DNA of 64,000 bases, taken from contig NC_134568.1 in assembly GCF_050947875.1 (NCBI RefSeq), positions 199,120,258-199,184,257 on the forward strand, read 5' to 3'. Within the stretch, counting starts at the first letter, position 1. Every line of letters begins with the position of its first letter. Made by a program: the position numbers and the translations under genes. The notes below the pieces were generated by a model that searched no databases, had not been told where the DNA came from, and saw nothing but the letters and a program-made list of their open reading frames with translations. Shown piece after piece: positions 53,424 to 63,472 of the stretch. The DNA comes from Dermacentor variabilis (lineage: Eukaryota; Arthropoda; Arachnida; Ixodida; Ixodidae).

Positions 53424-54182
53424 TGTAAGAGTTGGAGTCGTAGGGAGGAACTTGGGAGGAACTAGGCGTACAGGATTTATTTACAGATATTTACATTAGA
53501 ACAAGGGATACATTTAAACAGTCTAGCACGACTCCCAAATGGAGCCCGAAAGACACAGCACACAGCACACACCTTACGAGCACACCGCTTGTCGAGCATG
53601 AGCACGAGCACACGCTAGCAGCCGACAACAGCTGCTTATAAACACTCTGTCCTCCCTAGATCCCTAGGTGAGGGAAAAACGGCAGTTCAGCGCCAATTCG
53701 TAGCGTCAACGCCATCGTAGTCGACCCGCCTTTTAGGGGGAGGGTTACACACACATCCACACAGGTTTTGCTGACCACGTCGAGGAGAGTGGGTTCTCGT
53801 GGTCCCGGAGCTTGACCCGAGCAGGTGCCTCTTAATCCCCGAGCTGACCTCGTACAGCGGCTGCCGCGGCTGTCCATTGTCTGGTGTCTTCAAAGGCTCA
53901 TGAGAAGGCACCGCAAAGCATCTCCTTCCAGAAATTCCCGCTGCTTCAGTCGAACCGTGAAAGCGTTGTAGATTTCACTAACAATAGTTGGTCCGCCGAC
54001 CGCGTTTAGTCATAGCGGCGCCGAGGGGGTGTTGACGCGGCACATCGTCGTCCCTACAAAACGAGTCACCGCGGCAGGTGGTGAAGGCTTCCATGGTCTC
54101 TTCGGGGAAGCTCGCCACGCTCGCAGCTGCAGCTGGCTGAGAAAACTTTGCATGTCGGCACCTCTGCAGGCCGTTCCTAACA
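53424..54182 (-). mobile_element. 759 bp solo LTR
   Basis: Minus orientation: begins TGTTAGGAACGG, has TATAAGCAG near 53640 and TGTAAATAAATCC near 53485, and ends CAACTCTTACA. TG...CA ends with ordered TATA and AATAAA. Flanks AGGG and AGTG (3 of 4). Confidence 0.65.
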
Positions 54183-54741
54183 AGTGCTAGCCAGTGGGCT
54201 TGACAAATGTATTATTGTCTATTCCTGCCTTTTCGGAATGTACTTGTTTTTGCTTTGGCTGCGAGAAAAAAAGGAAAGCACGCGTGAGCTCTCAACAAAG
54301 CTCACTAAGCTCTTGGCTACGATCAAGTGTTTAGTTTATTGGAGTGAACGTCAAGTGAGACATTCTTTTTCTATTGTGTACTATTTTATTTGTTTCGATG
54401 CTGGCATATAAACCCGCCGCATATGAGGGCGCATGTTATCTATTGATTTTGTTGCTTCGTTAGCTGCAGTTCGAGTGCTTTAGTGCGTTACTGTCCGGAA
54501 ATGATTTTGCCTGGCCACTGACTAAGTCGCTTCACCTTGAAAATCGTTAGCGGGCACACTAGACTGCGTGGCTTTGTGTACTAGGTGCGTATTTTAAAAG
54601 CACAGAGCGGGAGTTGCTAGTACCCGAGCCGCGAAGATATGCGGTCATCACGCTCGTGGCCACGAAGAATTGCTCGCATGTTGTCTGCTATATAGCCTCA
54701 CTTCCTGACTCTGACAGAGAATAACTAAATGTATGAATGAT
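54183..54741. other. no gene seen
   Basis: Mixed sequence with one short open frame (54184-54411) lacking any domain. Confidence 0.4.
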
Positions 54742-54845
54742 GAGCAAAACGTGAACAAGGTGAATGCAGGAGCTCCTGCAGTCCCCTTGTTCACGTTTTA
54801 CTCATCGTCTTGAATTTCCATCTCCCGCATTCCCCGTGTTTTCCC
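54742..54845. repeat. Penelope-type terminal hairpin
   Basis: GATGAGCAAAACGTGAACAA and its complement TTGTTCACGTTTTACTCATC flank a short centre containing CAGGAGCTCCTG. It continues as TCTTGAATTTCCATCTCCCG, as seen near 52130 in reverse sense. Confidence 0.65.
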
Positions 54846-56263
54846 TAAATGTATGAACGATAGTCTGCAGAAATGAGAAACAAATGGTCAAAAATTGCAT
54901 AAATTGAACTGCAGCAACACATTTAGCAAACAAAGTAATAGAGCAACATGTGTCATTGTTTGACGTAACTAATACTGTACAGTTAACGTAATGTGTCCAC
55001 CGCTTTAAATTATCAAGACTATTTACCAAGACTAAATTACCGAGACATTGTTACAAAAATAGGTGACGCGTAATTTGTTTTCAACTGCGCGTTTCGCGAC
55101 CAGGCGCCAGCGGAACTGACGGAAGCAGAGCAGGAGGGACTTCGACTCCGCCAACAAGTGCGTACTTAGCGCATGCGACCGCCCGCCGTATTTTGAAATT
55201 GATCTGCAGACAAGCCTTTAGGCGCGCTGTGTTCTCGCCGCTCTTGCGTTGAAGCGATAGATCGCGCGAAGGTCACTTCGCTCGCTGCTGCTTCTGCGCT
55301 TGTTCACACCTGCGCTTTGACAGCGAGTGTCCGCGCTTATTGAGTGTGATGTGTTCATGTTTGCCTGTGCGCGCTGACACCATGCTTGTTAATTCGGCTA
55401 GTAAGCGAATGTTTCCGAGCTTATACTGCCAATAAAACTAGTATCCTTACTTCTTATAGCTGTGTACTAATTTGCTATCGAAATCGATGCTTCGTCTTTC
55501 CGGCGAATTTAAGTGCGACTTTTTTTTTTAGTTCAAAAAATAATAAAGCGCATGGAACATACAGCACAATCCGGCCTATTGATATGGATTACATGAAGAA
55601 AAGGACTTGAGTGACAGATTGCAAAGTTCAGGTTGCTAGTTAAAACGATTCACTGAATAATTTCGTAAGTATTCTATTTGAAGCATATGTATAGATTTCG
55701 AAATTGAGGCCAAGAAGTAATCAAGTCGTCGCATCACTTCTCCACTGATCGGCTTCAATTCCGCAATTTCAACATGTGCCCTCAAGTGAATTGTAAAATT
55801 AGTTTAGAAGAGTCATGAGAGAATGTGCACATTCGTTTTCGATATCGCGTTCTAACTGGCTGCATTGTTTAAAAAAATTTTTAACCATAGTTGCACAAAC
55901 GGTATGTTAATATTGTCATGAATAGGCGACGCACATAAAAACAACCAACAAAACGACCAATATAGTGGGAGGGTGGTAATTACACTGTAGCTGAACCGGT
56001 GGAGACCAACCTGAGATTTTTTTCTTTCTTTGTCTTCATTTACTGTTGTTCCTTTATGATAAAGCAATAGTCATTCTGAATCCGTAGCCTTTTGTATGCT
56101 TAACTGTACTTAAAAAAGAAAACCACAGATGCCTCAATTAACCTGAGGTTCACACATTCGCTAGCTTAGTGCATATTGGCAATAATAAAATAAAGCTTGT
56201 CAGTGCAATGTTCTGTATAGGCTTCTACATTTTTGAAACAAACAGCGACCACCAACATGGAGT
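54846..56263. other. no supported gene; repeat at 55210-55520
   Basis: 55327-55510 is related to 40930-41060. At 55100-55166 an open stretch APAELTEAEQEGLRLRQQ is followed by GTGCGTAC, conceivably an exon of an unknown gene, but the preceding acceptor is poor. Confidence 0.3.
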
Positions 56264-56335
56264 TGTGTGTGCGTTGTGTGTGCGTTGTGTGTGCGTTGTG
56301 TGTGCGTTGTGTGTGCGTTGTGTGTATGTGTGTCG
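56264..56335. repeat. 11 bp minisatellite TTGTGTGTGCG
   Basis: About six head-to-tail units, then decaying GTGT-rich sequence to 56380. Confidence 0.9.
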
Positions 56336-56650
56336 TGGTTGTGCATCGGCATGTGTGTGTGTTGTACGTGTTGTGTGCGTGGCGGAAGGGCGTGTGCATT
56401 TCGTCCCATGGTGAGTGCTGTTTGTTTCAAAGTGTATACGGCGTCACTGACTGGCCATGTACTAATATTCTGCAGTTACTGTAACGGAATAGTCGTCTGG
56501 CTGGAATAAACGTAATTTGGAAGTGGCCTCCCACTCGGTACTCACATACGCACACACTGCAGGGCTTTGTTGACCACTGAGTTCACTGAGTGCTTCACTG
56601 AGTTCTGTACAATCATGCTACTGCCATTAGTATATTAAAGCACCACTGTT

Positions 56651-56960
56651 GTTTTCAGGTCAGTCGCAGCATGACACCTTTAAAGAGGAACCAAGGTCCA
56701 GCACCCAAGCAAGCAGCACGGCCTTGCACCAAAAGTTTTCTCCATGATCAGGTGTCTTCACGATTAAGTTTTAACGCAAAAGTCTTCATCAACGTAATGC
56801 CGAGGCCACTTTGAGTTTCTTTTTTTTCAGCACCAATATGGTTTGATATATAAGCTGGTTCTCATACACTGTAGTAAGAAGTTCACTGTTTGTTTTGTTT
56901 TCATGAGGCCTATTTAGCTGTCAGTTTCTCTTTCTTTAAAATAAAACACTTTTCTATTTT
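56651..56960 (+). other. possible terminal exon and poly(A) signal
   Basis: TTGTTTTCAG at 56649-56658 is a good acceptor. Downstream frames are short (28-50 codons, e.g. QSQHDTFKEEPRSSTQASST), and AAAATAAAACAC near 56937 could be the poly(A) signal. No family recognised. Confidence 0.25.
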
Positions 56961-57094
56961 TGTACGAGACAAACTGTAGCCTGGTTCTTCTTTGTAGCAT
57001 CATTTACCACAGTGTTAGTGCTGCCACGTGCTCTTTGTCACGCATGACTCCATGAAATATCTGGTTCCTTGGTTCATCGAGGAAAAAAAAAAAG

Positions 57095-57337
57095 AACACC
57101 CGTCCCGTTCGTTAAGCGGCATTAGTGTTGCGCTGCTAAGCGCGAGGTGGCGGGATCGAATCCCGGCCGCGGCGGCCGCATTTTAATGGGGGCGAAATGC
57201 AAAAACGCCTATGGTCCTGTGCATTAGGGGCACGTTAAAGATCCCCTGGTGATCAAAATTAATCCGGAGTCCCCCACTACGGCGTGCATCATAATAAAAT
57301 CGTGGTTTGGCACGTAACACCACAGCATTCATTCCTA
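57095..57337 (+). mobile_element. Ruka-type SINE, full length
   Basis: The tRNA-like head includes the B box GGATCGAATCCC at 57153-57164. The body matches the other Ruka-type copies (ATCAAAATTAATCCGGAGTC, GGCACGTAACACCAC). Flanked by GAAAAAAAAAAAG at 57082-57094 and 57338-57350, a 13 bp exact but low-complexity duplication. Confidence 0.85.
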
Positions 57338-57350
57338 GAAAAAAAAAAAG

Positions 57351-58480
57351 CGTTAGAGCTAAACAATTTTCAGGTGAGAACACTTTTGCCATTTTGCGAC
57401 TCCGCTACGATGGTTAAACCAATACCTGACTTTACATAACCGTTGCTTTTTACAGTAAAAAAGTATTCGATTATATCTGCATTTTGAAAATACGCACCTC
57501 TCTTCAAGGTGCACTTCACACTGTCTGGACGCTGTGACATAATGCAAACCTGCCATGATGCCTCATACACACTGCACACCCATCTTGATCGGTTGTGTGT
57601 CGCAAACTTGTGCTTGAATGCATGCCGTGACTAATTAAAAACAAATTTACTGACAGGGTCGGGGAGTTACGTAACTTGGCCAGCAGTGTCTATTATATAC
57701 GCAAAGATGGGTGTATTTATTTACTTCGCTTGCCTTGCATTGAAAGAGCATGTACTTTTTTTTTGTTCTTCCTTCTCTGCGTATGCGTGCTATCCATGGC
57801 TAGCGGAAGCTCATCTATAGCCTGGGAAATTGAGTGTTAAGCTGTTATAACACCTGGAGGAAAAGCGATGCTGCTTGTTTTCTGAACCTAGTGCGCATAA
57901 ACAGTTCTATTAATATACCTGTTTTCATATTTATATATCCAGTGATGTTCTGATGTAAGATAAAACAAAAATTAATTTTCTTCTACAATGTCCTAAATTA
58001 CAAATTATTTCTTACAGCCACTGATGGAAAAAGTGTTGACCATGTTTAACAGCAGCTCAAGAAAACTGAGTAAAGTAAAAATGGAGACGCACGCGAGCGC
58101 TACGTGTGACCTTTGTCTTCTTGCGCTGCAGTTGAACATTTTCAGCTTTGAGCGCAGAGCTTAATTTTCGTTTTGAGACCATCTGCATATTTACGTGATA
58201 TTTGTTATTTTATTATAATCATGTGACGCGCGATAGAAAACTCAAACGTTAGAGAAGTTCACATGAAAATAGAGGCTAGAAGTGATAAACAGTGGTCGAA
58301 CAAGTAATATCGTCTGCAATCAACGTTTCTACAAAGAAAATTCCCTTCGTGAGGGCGGCAACTGCCCTCACGAGGAGAAGTTCCACTTGACTGCGTTGGC
58401 TTCAGCGACATTCCTGGTTCACCCGTTATTCATCACGATAGAAAATTGTCTTTACACTTCATACTTCTGTATAATGGAAC
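57351..58480. other. no gene seen; one hairpin
   Basis: CGTGAGGGCGGCAACTGCCCTCACG at about 58349-58373 forms a 9-10 bp stem. Otherwise AT-rich with no coding motif. Confidence 0.4.
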
Positions 58481-58969
58481 AGAAAAAAAAGTGAAGTAAC
58501 AGAAAAATATAAACAGAAAACAGAACCTTTTCTGTGCCTCAACATGGATAATTGTTTAACACGTACATTTTCTGTAAAATAAAACTGAAATATTATTAAA
58601 ATAACAGAAAAATTTAAAACAGAAAACACAACTTTTCCTGCAATACGAAACAGTCTTTAAACACAAGATTTCTCTTAATGTAAAACAGAAAGAACTTGTT
58701 AAATAACAAACAAAGGAAAAATACAGAACAGAGCTTTACCGCAATTTTCTGGCAAGGCAGCTGCCAGAAAATTTTTTTTTTAAGAAAAAAATTTTACAGT
58801 ATAAATAACATCGTAAGTGGTGAAAGTAATTCCAGTTTTCACTTCGTGTGTATAACTATTTGCGGTGCTTTTAATTGTAATGTCACTTTGAAGGTGCCTG
58901 TACTTTTTGCACCCTGGGGCGACGACATGCCTTTATTACGGGGAATGATGTTGGCTGACGTTTGCATGC

Positions 58970-60870
58970 ACTAACATATCTTTACCGTAACTGTTGCGGC
59001 GTACGTCCCCTTGGTACCACCGGGAACACTTTTCTCAGACGCTCGTTTCTTGATAATATTGGGCGGTATTTTCGTAGGATGTTTATGTTTGGGAGGGCAT
59101 TAGCATATTTTGTTATAAAGGCTGGTGGTCTCTCAGATTCTGGTGTAGCCTGTTTCTAGCTAATTCCGATGGCCTCTCCAATCTTGAAGCGACGTCATAA
59201 GCTCTGTTGAGAGGAACTTGTGGATAGTTTCTTTCTGCTAGCTTTGCTTTAAGGTGACTTAGGTGGTAATTATAAATCGTTGTCTTAGCTGCAGATTTTC
59301 CTTATTCGTTTCGCTTGTCCGACAAAAATTCCTTGCCTGCAGTGCCACGGGTGATGCCTGTGGTAGTCTAAATATTGCTGGCTATCCGCAGGCTTCCGGT
59401 AAAGTGTCGTTCCCAGTTTTCCATTTTCTGCGTAGACCGTCGTGTCGAGGAAGTTGATTTGACTAGGAGAGTGGTGAGCATGAATTTAATACTCGGGTGA
59501 AAGCGGTCGAAATGGCTAATTAGGTCGATTAACGCGCTTGTGCCGTGTTCCCGTATCCCAAATATGTCGTCAATGTAACGCAGACAGGTGCGGGATTTTA
59601 AAGGGTATGATTTTATGAGGTTTGCTTCAAGCTGTCTCATGAAAATGTTGGCACACGTGGGAGCGAATGGTGTTCGCATGCTAGTGCCGAAAGTTTGGGG
59701 ATTGTCTGCGAAGGATTTCGATACGGCTTCAATTGCTTCACTCATGGGTATGTTAGTGTAAAGGGCAGAAACTTCTAAAGTGACTAAAATAGCGCGGTCG
59801 CAAAGGATTTGGTTGGCGTTAATGCCGTCAATAATTCTAAGTAAGTGGGCCGGGTCTTGAACAAAAGATGGGAGGGTGGCGGGGATGTTCGACAGGTGGT
59901 GATTTAAGAATTTACGTAGGTAGTGACTCGGTAGGTGTGTTGTTATTAGATACTATAGGCCGACCTGGGATTTCTGCTGCAAATATTTCTTCTACGGGAA
60001 CCTTATGTATTTCAGGAAGATAAAAGCGGCCTGCCTCTCTGTTCTTGGGAATCATGAAGCGATATTCAGATTGCGTGGTTAGTTTCCTGGACAGGAGCTC
60101 CTCTATTCTGCTTTGCACAAGATTGCTGTAGTGTGAAGTTGGGTTAGAGTCGAGTTTTCTGTAGTGGGTGTGGTTGCTCAGTTGTTTGGAGGCCTCATTT
60201 TTGTACTTTTCTATAAGCCAGATTGCGATACTGCCGCCTTTATCTGGTGGTTTTATTACAATATCATTTCTTTCCGCAAGTTCTTTAAGAATTTGGTGCT
60301 AAGGGGGGAGGGGGGGCGGGCCAAATGTTTTCGTTTGCGGCAATGCCGCGTCGACTCAAGAATTTCCTTTCAGATTAGCTTTATGTATAAATCAAGGTCT
60401 GGGCACTGTTCAGCTTCCGGTGTCCACATGCTATGTGGTCTAAGAAAGTCTCTATCCTGTTTTCCTATGTCTGGCCTATCGAAAAAGAATTTCTTGATGC
60501 GCATCCGTCTTGAAAACTCTGTTATATCTTTGTGGCGTTCGTATTCCATATTAGTTTTCTTGGGTGGATCTGCACCTTTAATACCCCCCCCCCTTCCTTT
60601 GTGCTGGTATTTATCTAGTAGGTTTTCCTCCCTAGTTTCGACGAATTGTTCAAGTTCTTTTCCGGTTAAGAAAAAATTATGATCTAGAGCTTATTAGTCG
60701 TTATCGTAAGTTGTTCCTTGCAGTGTTCTTTGAGATTATCAATTAAAGAGAGCGATGCATTTTCTAAGACAACATTCTACTTCAATAATATCCTGGAGGG
60801 TAAGGAGCCGAGGTCTCATCTAACCTTAATCCTAATATATTTTGGGATTTTCCTGTGTTTAATGCAGCTA
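58970..60870 (-). pseudogene. Penelope-like element RT ORF, disrupted
   Basis: Minus-strand motifs from the N-terminus: MWTPEAEQCPDLDLYI (about 60435-60385), NDIVIKPPDKGGSIAIWLIE (about 60265-60205), REAGRFYLPEIHKVPVEE (about 60030-59980), IPGRPIVSNNNTPTE, TPFAPTCANIFM and CLRYIDDIFGIREHG (catalytic Asp pair in YIDD, about 59585-59540), then ERNYPQVPLNRAYDVASRLE and KYANALPNINILRKYRPILS. YIDD and IKPPDKGG place it with Penelope-like RTs, not LINEs. The C-terminal GIY-YIG endonuclease of most family members is missing past about 58970. Several frameshifts and stops. An upstream open ORF on the same strand encodes an SGNH hydrolase. Confidence 0.82.
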
Positions 60871-60973
60871 GCGTAAGTTTTTAGGTGAAATCTGTAGTTT
60901 GTTTGACGGCGAGTTTACGGGATTGGGAGAAAGGGACAGCTTTGTTGTTGCGTGTGCTATCCGTAGTGCGTAG

Positions 60974-61243
60974 TCATTTGTGTTTGGTTCGGACAGACCT
61001 CCGGGGCGACACATCTTGAGGTGGTGTATTTTTACGTTTTATTTTGTTGTCGAGGCCTGCACCGATGTCTGTCTGCGTATCTGTCTGCTTATTAGTCTGT
61101 GTAGCTGTTTGCGTGAAGGCTTCGCGAGTTGTTGTGGGCTTTCGTGTGAGCAGCTGTTGCTCAGGTGGTGTTGGTTCAGCGTCCACCGGATGCTTCTTGG
61201 GTACTAGTTTTGATGGAACGTGCGCACGAGCTGGTGTTGACAA
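60974..61243 (-). pseudogene. low-complexity basic ORF between SGNH and Penelope RT frames
   Basis: Open 89 codons rich in Thr, Gln, Lys and Pro (REAFTQTATQTNKQTDTQTD, ending RRSVRTKHK). It could be the shifted C-terminal tail of the SGNH ORF, which stops at 61305, or the linker to the RT ORF. No domain. Confidence 0.3.
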
Positions 61244-61304
61244 TTTCAGGCGTGTGTTTCTGTGTTGTAGCTAACTGGGACGGGGGCTTCACTGGTGTAA
61301 GCCA

Positions 61305-61886
61305 TTACGTCGGTTTAAATGAGTTCCTGAACCTGTACTTGAGGTTGTTAGCAGTTACCTTGGCGCCATAAAAATTGGGGTGTAGTCCGTCCCGGGCGAG
61401 CAGAATGTCAGGGTCCTGGTGTATTTCAGCGTGGTGGATGACATCGAGGTTTTCTTGTTGGTTTCCAATGTCCAGAAGAAAATCATTGAGCTTACGTGTC
61501 CCTAGTGCGGGAGCTAGGAGTGTCTGTGATTGTTGAATAAGTGCCCTGTATTTGTTTGCTATCCTGGGAAATACTGTTGTCAGGGTGAATTCTGCGTTTG
61601 GTCTGTTGGTGTGCAAATCGTTCATGAGGGTTTTTATGGCCTTAATTGTGTTGTCACCGGTGTGGTGGTTCAGGTCATTAGTCCCGCAGTCAATGATGAA
61701 ATATGTGATGTGCCCTGGCGCTGCGGCAATGAGGTCTCGGATGGTGTCTGTCGTGGCGCCACTCTTAAAGGTAATGTGTGGTGAATGTTGGCCTGGCGGG
61801 AAGTGTTCGTGAATGTACTTGTGACTATCGCCAATTAATGCTACGTGTGCCAAGGAAAGAAGAAAGCGCTCACCTTGTTCCTTCAT
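61305..61886 (-). CDS. SGNH-hydrolase/esterase ORF upstream of the Penelope-like RT
   Basis: 193 codons from ATG at 61886 to stop at 61305-61307. The frame is also open upstream to 62063, but those codons read through a LINE tail box, so the internal Met is preferred. SGNH blocks: VALIGDSHKY (Ser nucleophile), SGATTDTIRDL (Gly), IIDCGTNDLNHH (Asn) and LLARDGLHPNFYG (Asp and His), giving a complete predicted catalytic set. Block I has GDSH where many members have GDS. Esterase domains are known in ORF1 proteins of CR1-type LINEs, so this could be an ORF1, either of the adjacent Penelope-like element or of a lost LINE. An intact reading frame beside a decayed RT is unusual. Biological substrate unknown. 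Confidence 0.75.
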   Translation of the reverse strand: MKEQGERFLLSLAHVALIGDSHKYIHEHFPPGQHSPHITFKSGATTDTIRDLIAAAPGHITYFIIDCGTNDLNHHTGDNTIKAIKTLMNDLHTNRPNAEFTLTTVFPRIANKYRALIQQSQTLLAPALGTRKLNDFLLDIGNQQENLDVIHHAEIHQDPDILLARDGLHPNFYGAKVTANNLKYRFRNSFKPT

Positions 61887-61899
61887 CTTCCGTCGGTAG

Positions 61900-62045
61900 A
61901 AAGCCAGTGAAAACACGGGGAAGGCGGGATATGTTGCCGGGAGATTAACCAGAGGGGAAGATCGGGTTGCTACCCTACGCGGGGGAGAGAGGGGAGGGGG
62001 AGGTAAAGTGACAGGAAAGTAGAGATAGAGAGAGGAATAAAGAGA
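61900..62045 (-). repeat. LINE 3' tail box (copy 5, minus strand)
   Basis: Minus strand: CCCGCGTAGGGTAGCAACCC, then CTCTGGTTAATCTCCCGGC. It ends directly upstream of the SGNH ORF. Confidence 0.7.
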
Positions 62046-62545
62046 GCACAGATACACAATCACAGTCGGTCATTGTCACCGCTTACTATCCCCGCACAGC
62101 TCAGTAGCATTTGTGGCACTATAAACAATAGACTACGGCCACTTGTCCAAGTCTGTTGTCCTTAAAAAATGCGACAGTGCCCTCGTCAACCTCCGCTGCG
62201 GTGGCTTGTGATAGTGGCATTCTAAAATTATTTTCTGAGATTAAAGTCTCTAGTCAAAGCGCGCTATCGCGCTTGCGAGTGATCGTCTCTATGCATGCCC
62301 ATGAAAATAACCAATATCTCAAGCTCAGAAACCGACATCTACAGACCTCAGTGACCAATTGTTGGTGTCGACGTGTGTGTGTGTGTGTGTGAAGTGATTT
62401 TTAAAGAGAAATGGAAGAGATAAGTGCAATGCCGTAACTGTCTCTCACAGGAGGACACCTCAACAGGTTGGTGTCGACGCGCATCTCAGAGTGAAGCCGC
62501 ACCCTCAGTGTTCTCTCTCCTCCCGTTCCTTCTTTTTTCCCCTTA
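62046..62545. other. no supported gene; (GT)n
   Basis: 62046-62300 (minus) may be the end of the LINE that owns the tail box (open AEVDEGTVAFFKDNRLGQVA), but no known motif is seen. (TG)n at about 62372-62390. Confidence 0.35.
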
Positions 62546-62675
62546 ACCCCCTCTTCCGCCGCCACCGTGTATAGGTTAGAAAACCGGATGCGCGTCTGGT
62601 TGAATTCCCTCTCCCTCTCTCTCTCTCTCCCCCCCTCCCTCCCTCTCCCCCCCTCTCTCTCTCTCTCTCTCTCTC
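62546..62675 (+). repeat. LINE 3' tail box (copy 6) with (CT)n
   Basis: CACCGTGTATAGGTTAGAAA, then GCGTCTGGTTGAATTCCCTC, then CT microsatellite to 62675. Confidence 0.65.
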
Positions 62676-62684
62676 ATGAAGAAT

Positions 62685-62960
62685 ATGTGCAATGGTCTGT
62701 TGTCTTCTGTGCGCTTTTTCACAGACTACTGCATCTTACACAGAGTGAAGCAAGTGGCTGCTCCTTCACAAGAGGACCAAGATAATGTTCATTGGTGCGA
62801 CAATTTGAATATGCACATGAATTATGAGAAAACTGTAAAGGGTGTCATTTGCCTTAAATCAAATTACTCATGAGTAATATTGTATAATATAAATGGCAAT
62901 GACATTGCTCCGGTAAGTGAGTTTAAATATTTAGGCGTATTAGGCGTACTTAGGAAAAGA
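62685..62960 (+). pseudogene. CR1/L2-like RT fragment around the active site
   Basis: Reads LLSSVRFFTDYCILHRVKQV (a decayed FADDCxxYR-type active site), then WCDNLNMHMNYEKTVKGVI and VSEFKYLGVLGVL. The active-site Asp pair is reduced to TDY. Sequence to 63160 has an open frame without known motifs. Confidence 0.6.
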
Positions 62961-63330
62961 CAAAGTGGCTCTTGTGCAGAACTTTCTTCTGTCTTGTCGC
63001 CGCTTTACTGCGGTGAGAAAAAGGTGGCTGGAAATACCTTTTCGAAGAATTGGCCTGGACTTGACAGAACCTGCAATTCTTTCGTTAGGAGCGTCCACTT
63101 TGGGATTCAGCCACAGGGATGCATGCTTCGCTGCCCGAACATTCCTTACGGAATCTAAACGAATGCCCTGCTAAATTCTTTTCTTTTTGTTTTACTTTTA
63201 AATTAATTATTACTTATTCAATGTGACCATCCTGATTTTATTTAACAGGTAATTCTACGCTATTCAATGCTATTTCAATAGCTATTAGGAAATTTATGCT
63301 CCATAATAATTTCGAATAATCGACCCATTT
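62961..63330. other. no gene seen
   Basis: Short open frames and AT-rich DNA. No motif. Confidence 0.35.
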
Positions 63331-63472
63331 CTTGGCCAATCCCCCATCGTGGGTAGGAGCCACACGCATCACAGGCTACAACAACAACAATAGAACCCCG
63401 TTTTTCCACTGCTCTCATTTTACGAGTATTTTTGCGTGTTTACGGGAGGCGCCGCTCCCGAGACCTTCGGCG
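63331..63472 (+). promoter_or_regulatory. probable 5' leader of LINE family H
   Basis: About 140 bp before the ORF1 ATG, with CTACAACAACAACAATAG near 63376. Role as leader/internal promoter is inferred only from position. Confidence 0.3.

Larger units (their letters stand above)
52812..58801. mobile_element. possible 6 kb TIR element at TA
   Basis: Left end TACACTGTAAAAAAG (TA at 52810-52811) faces right end AAATTTTACAGTATA (TA at 58802-58803). Internally both sides carry ACAGAAAA/TTTTCTGT-type subterminal repeats (52850-52960 and 58490-58740). The only recognisable contents are later insertions and possible exons described below. The TIR is short and imperfect. Confidence 0.4.

Noticed and set aside
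56166..56430. His/Thr-rich and Cys/Val-rich proteins on both strands
   Set aside because: Translations of the 11 bp TTGTGTGTGCG minisatellite.
61887..62064. N-terminal extension of the SGNH ORF up to 62063
   Set aside because: Those codons translate a LINE 3' tail box and a T/C-rich tract found elsewhere in the window, so they are unlikely to be part of the enzyme.
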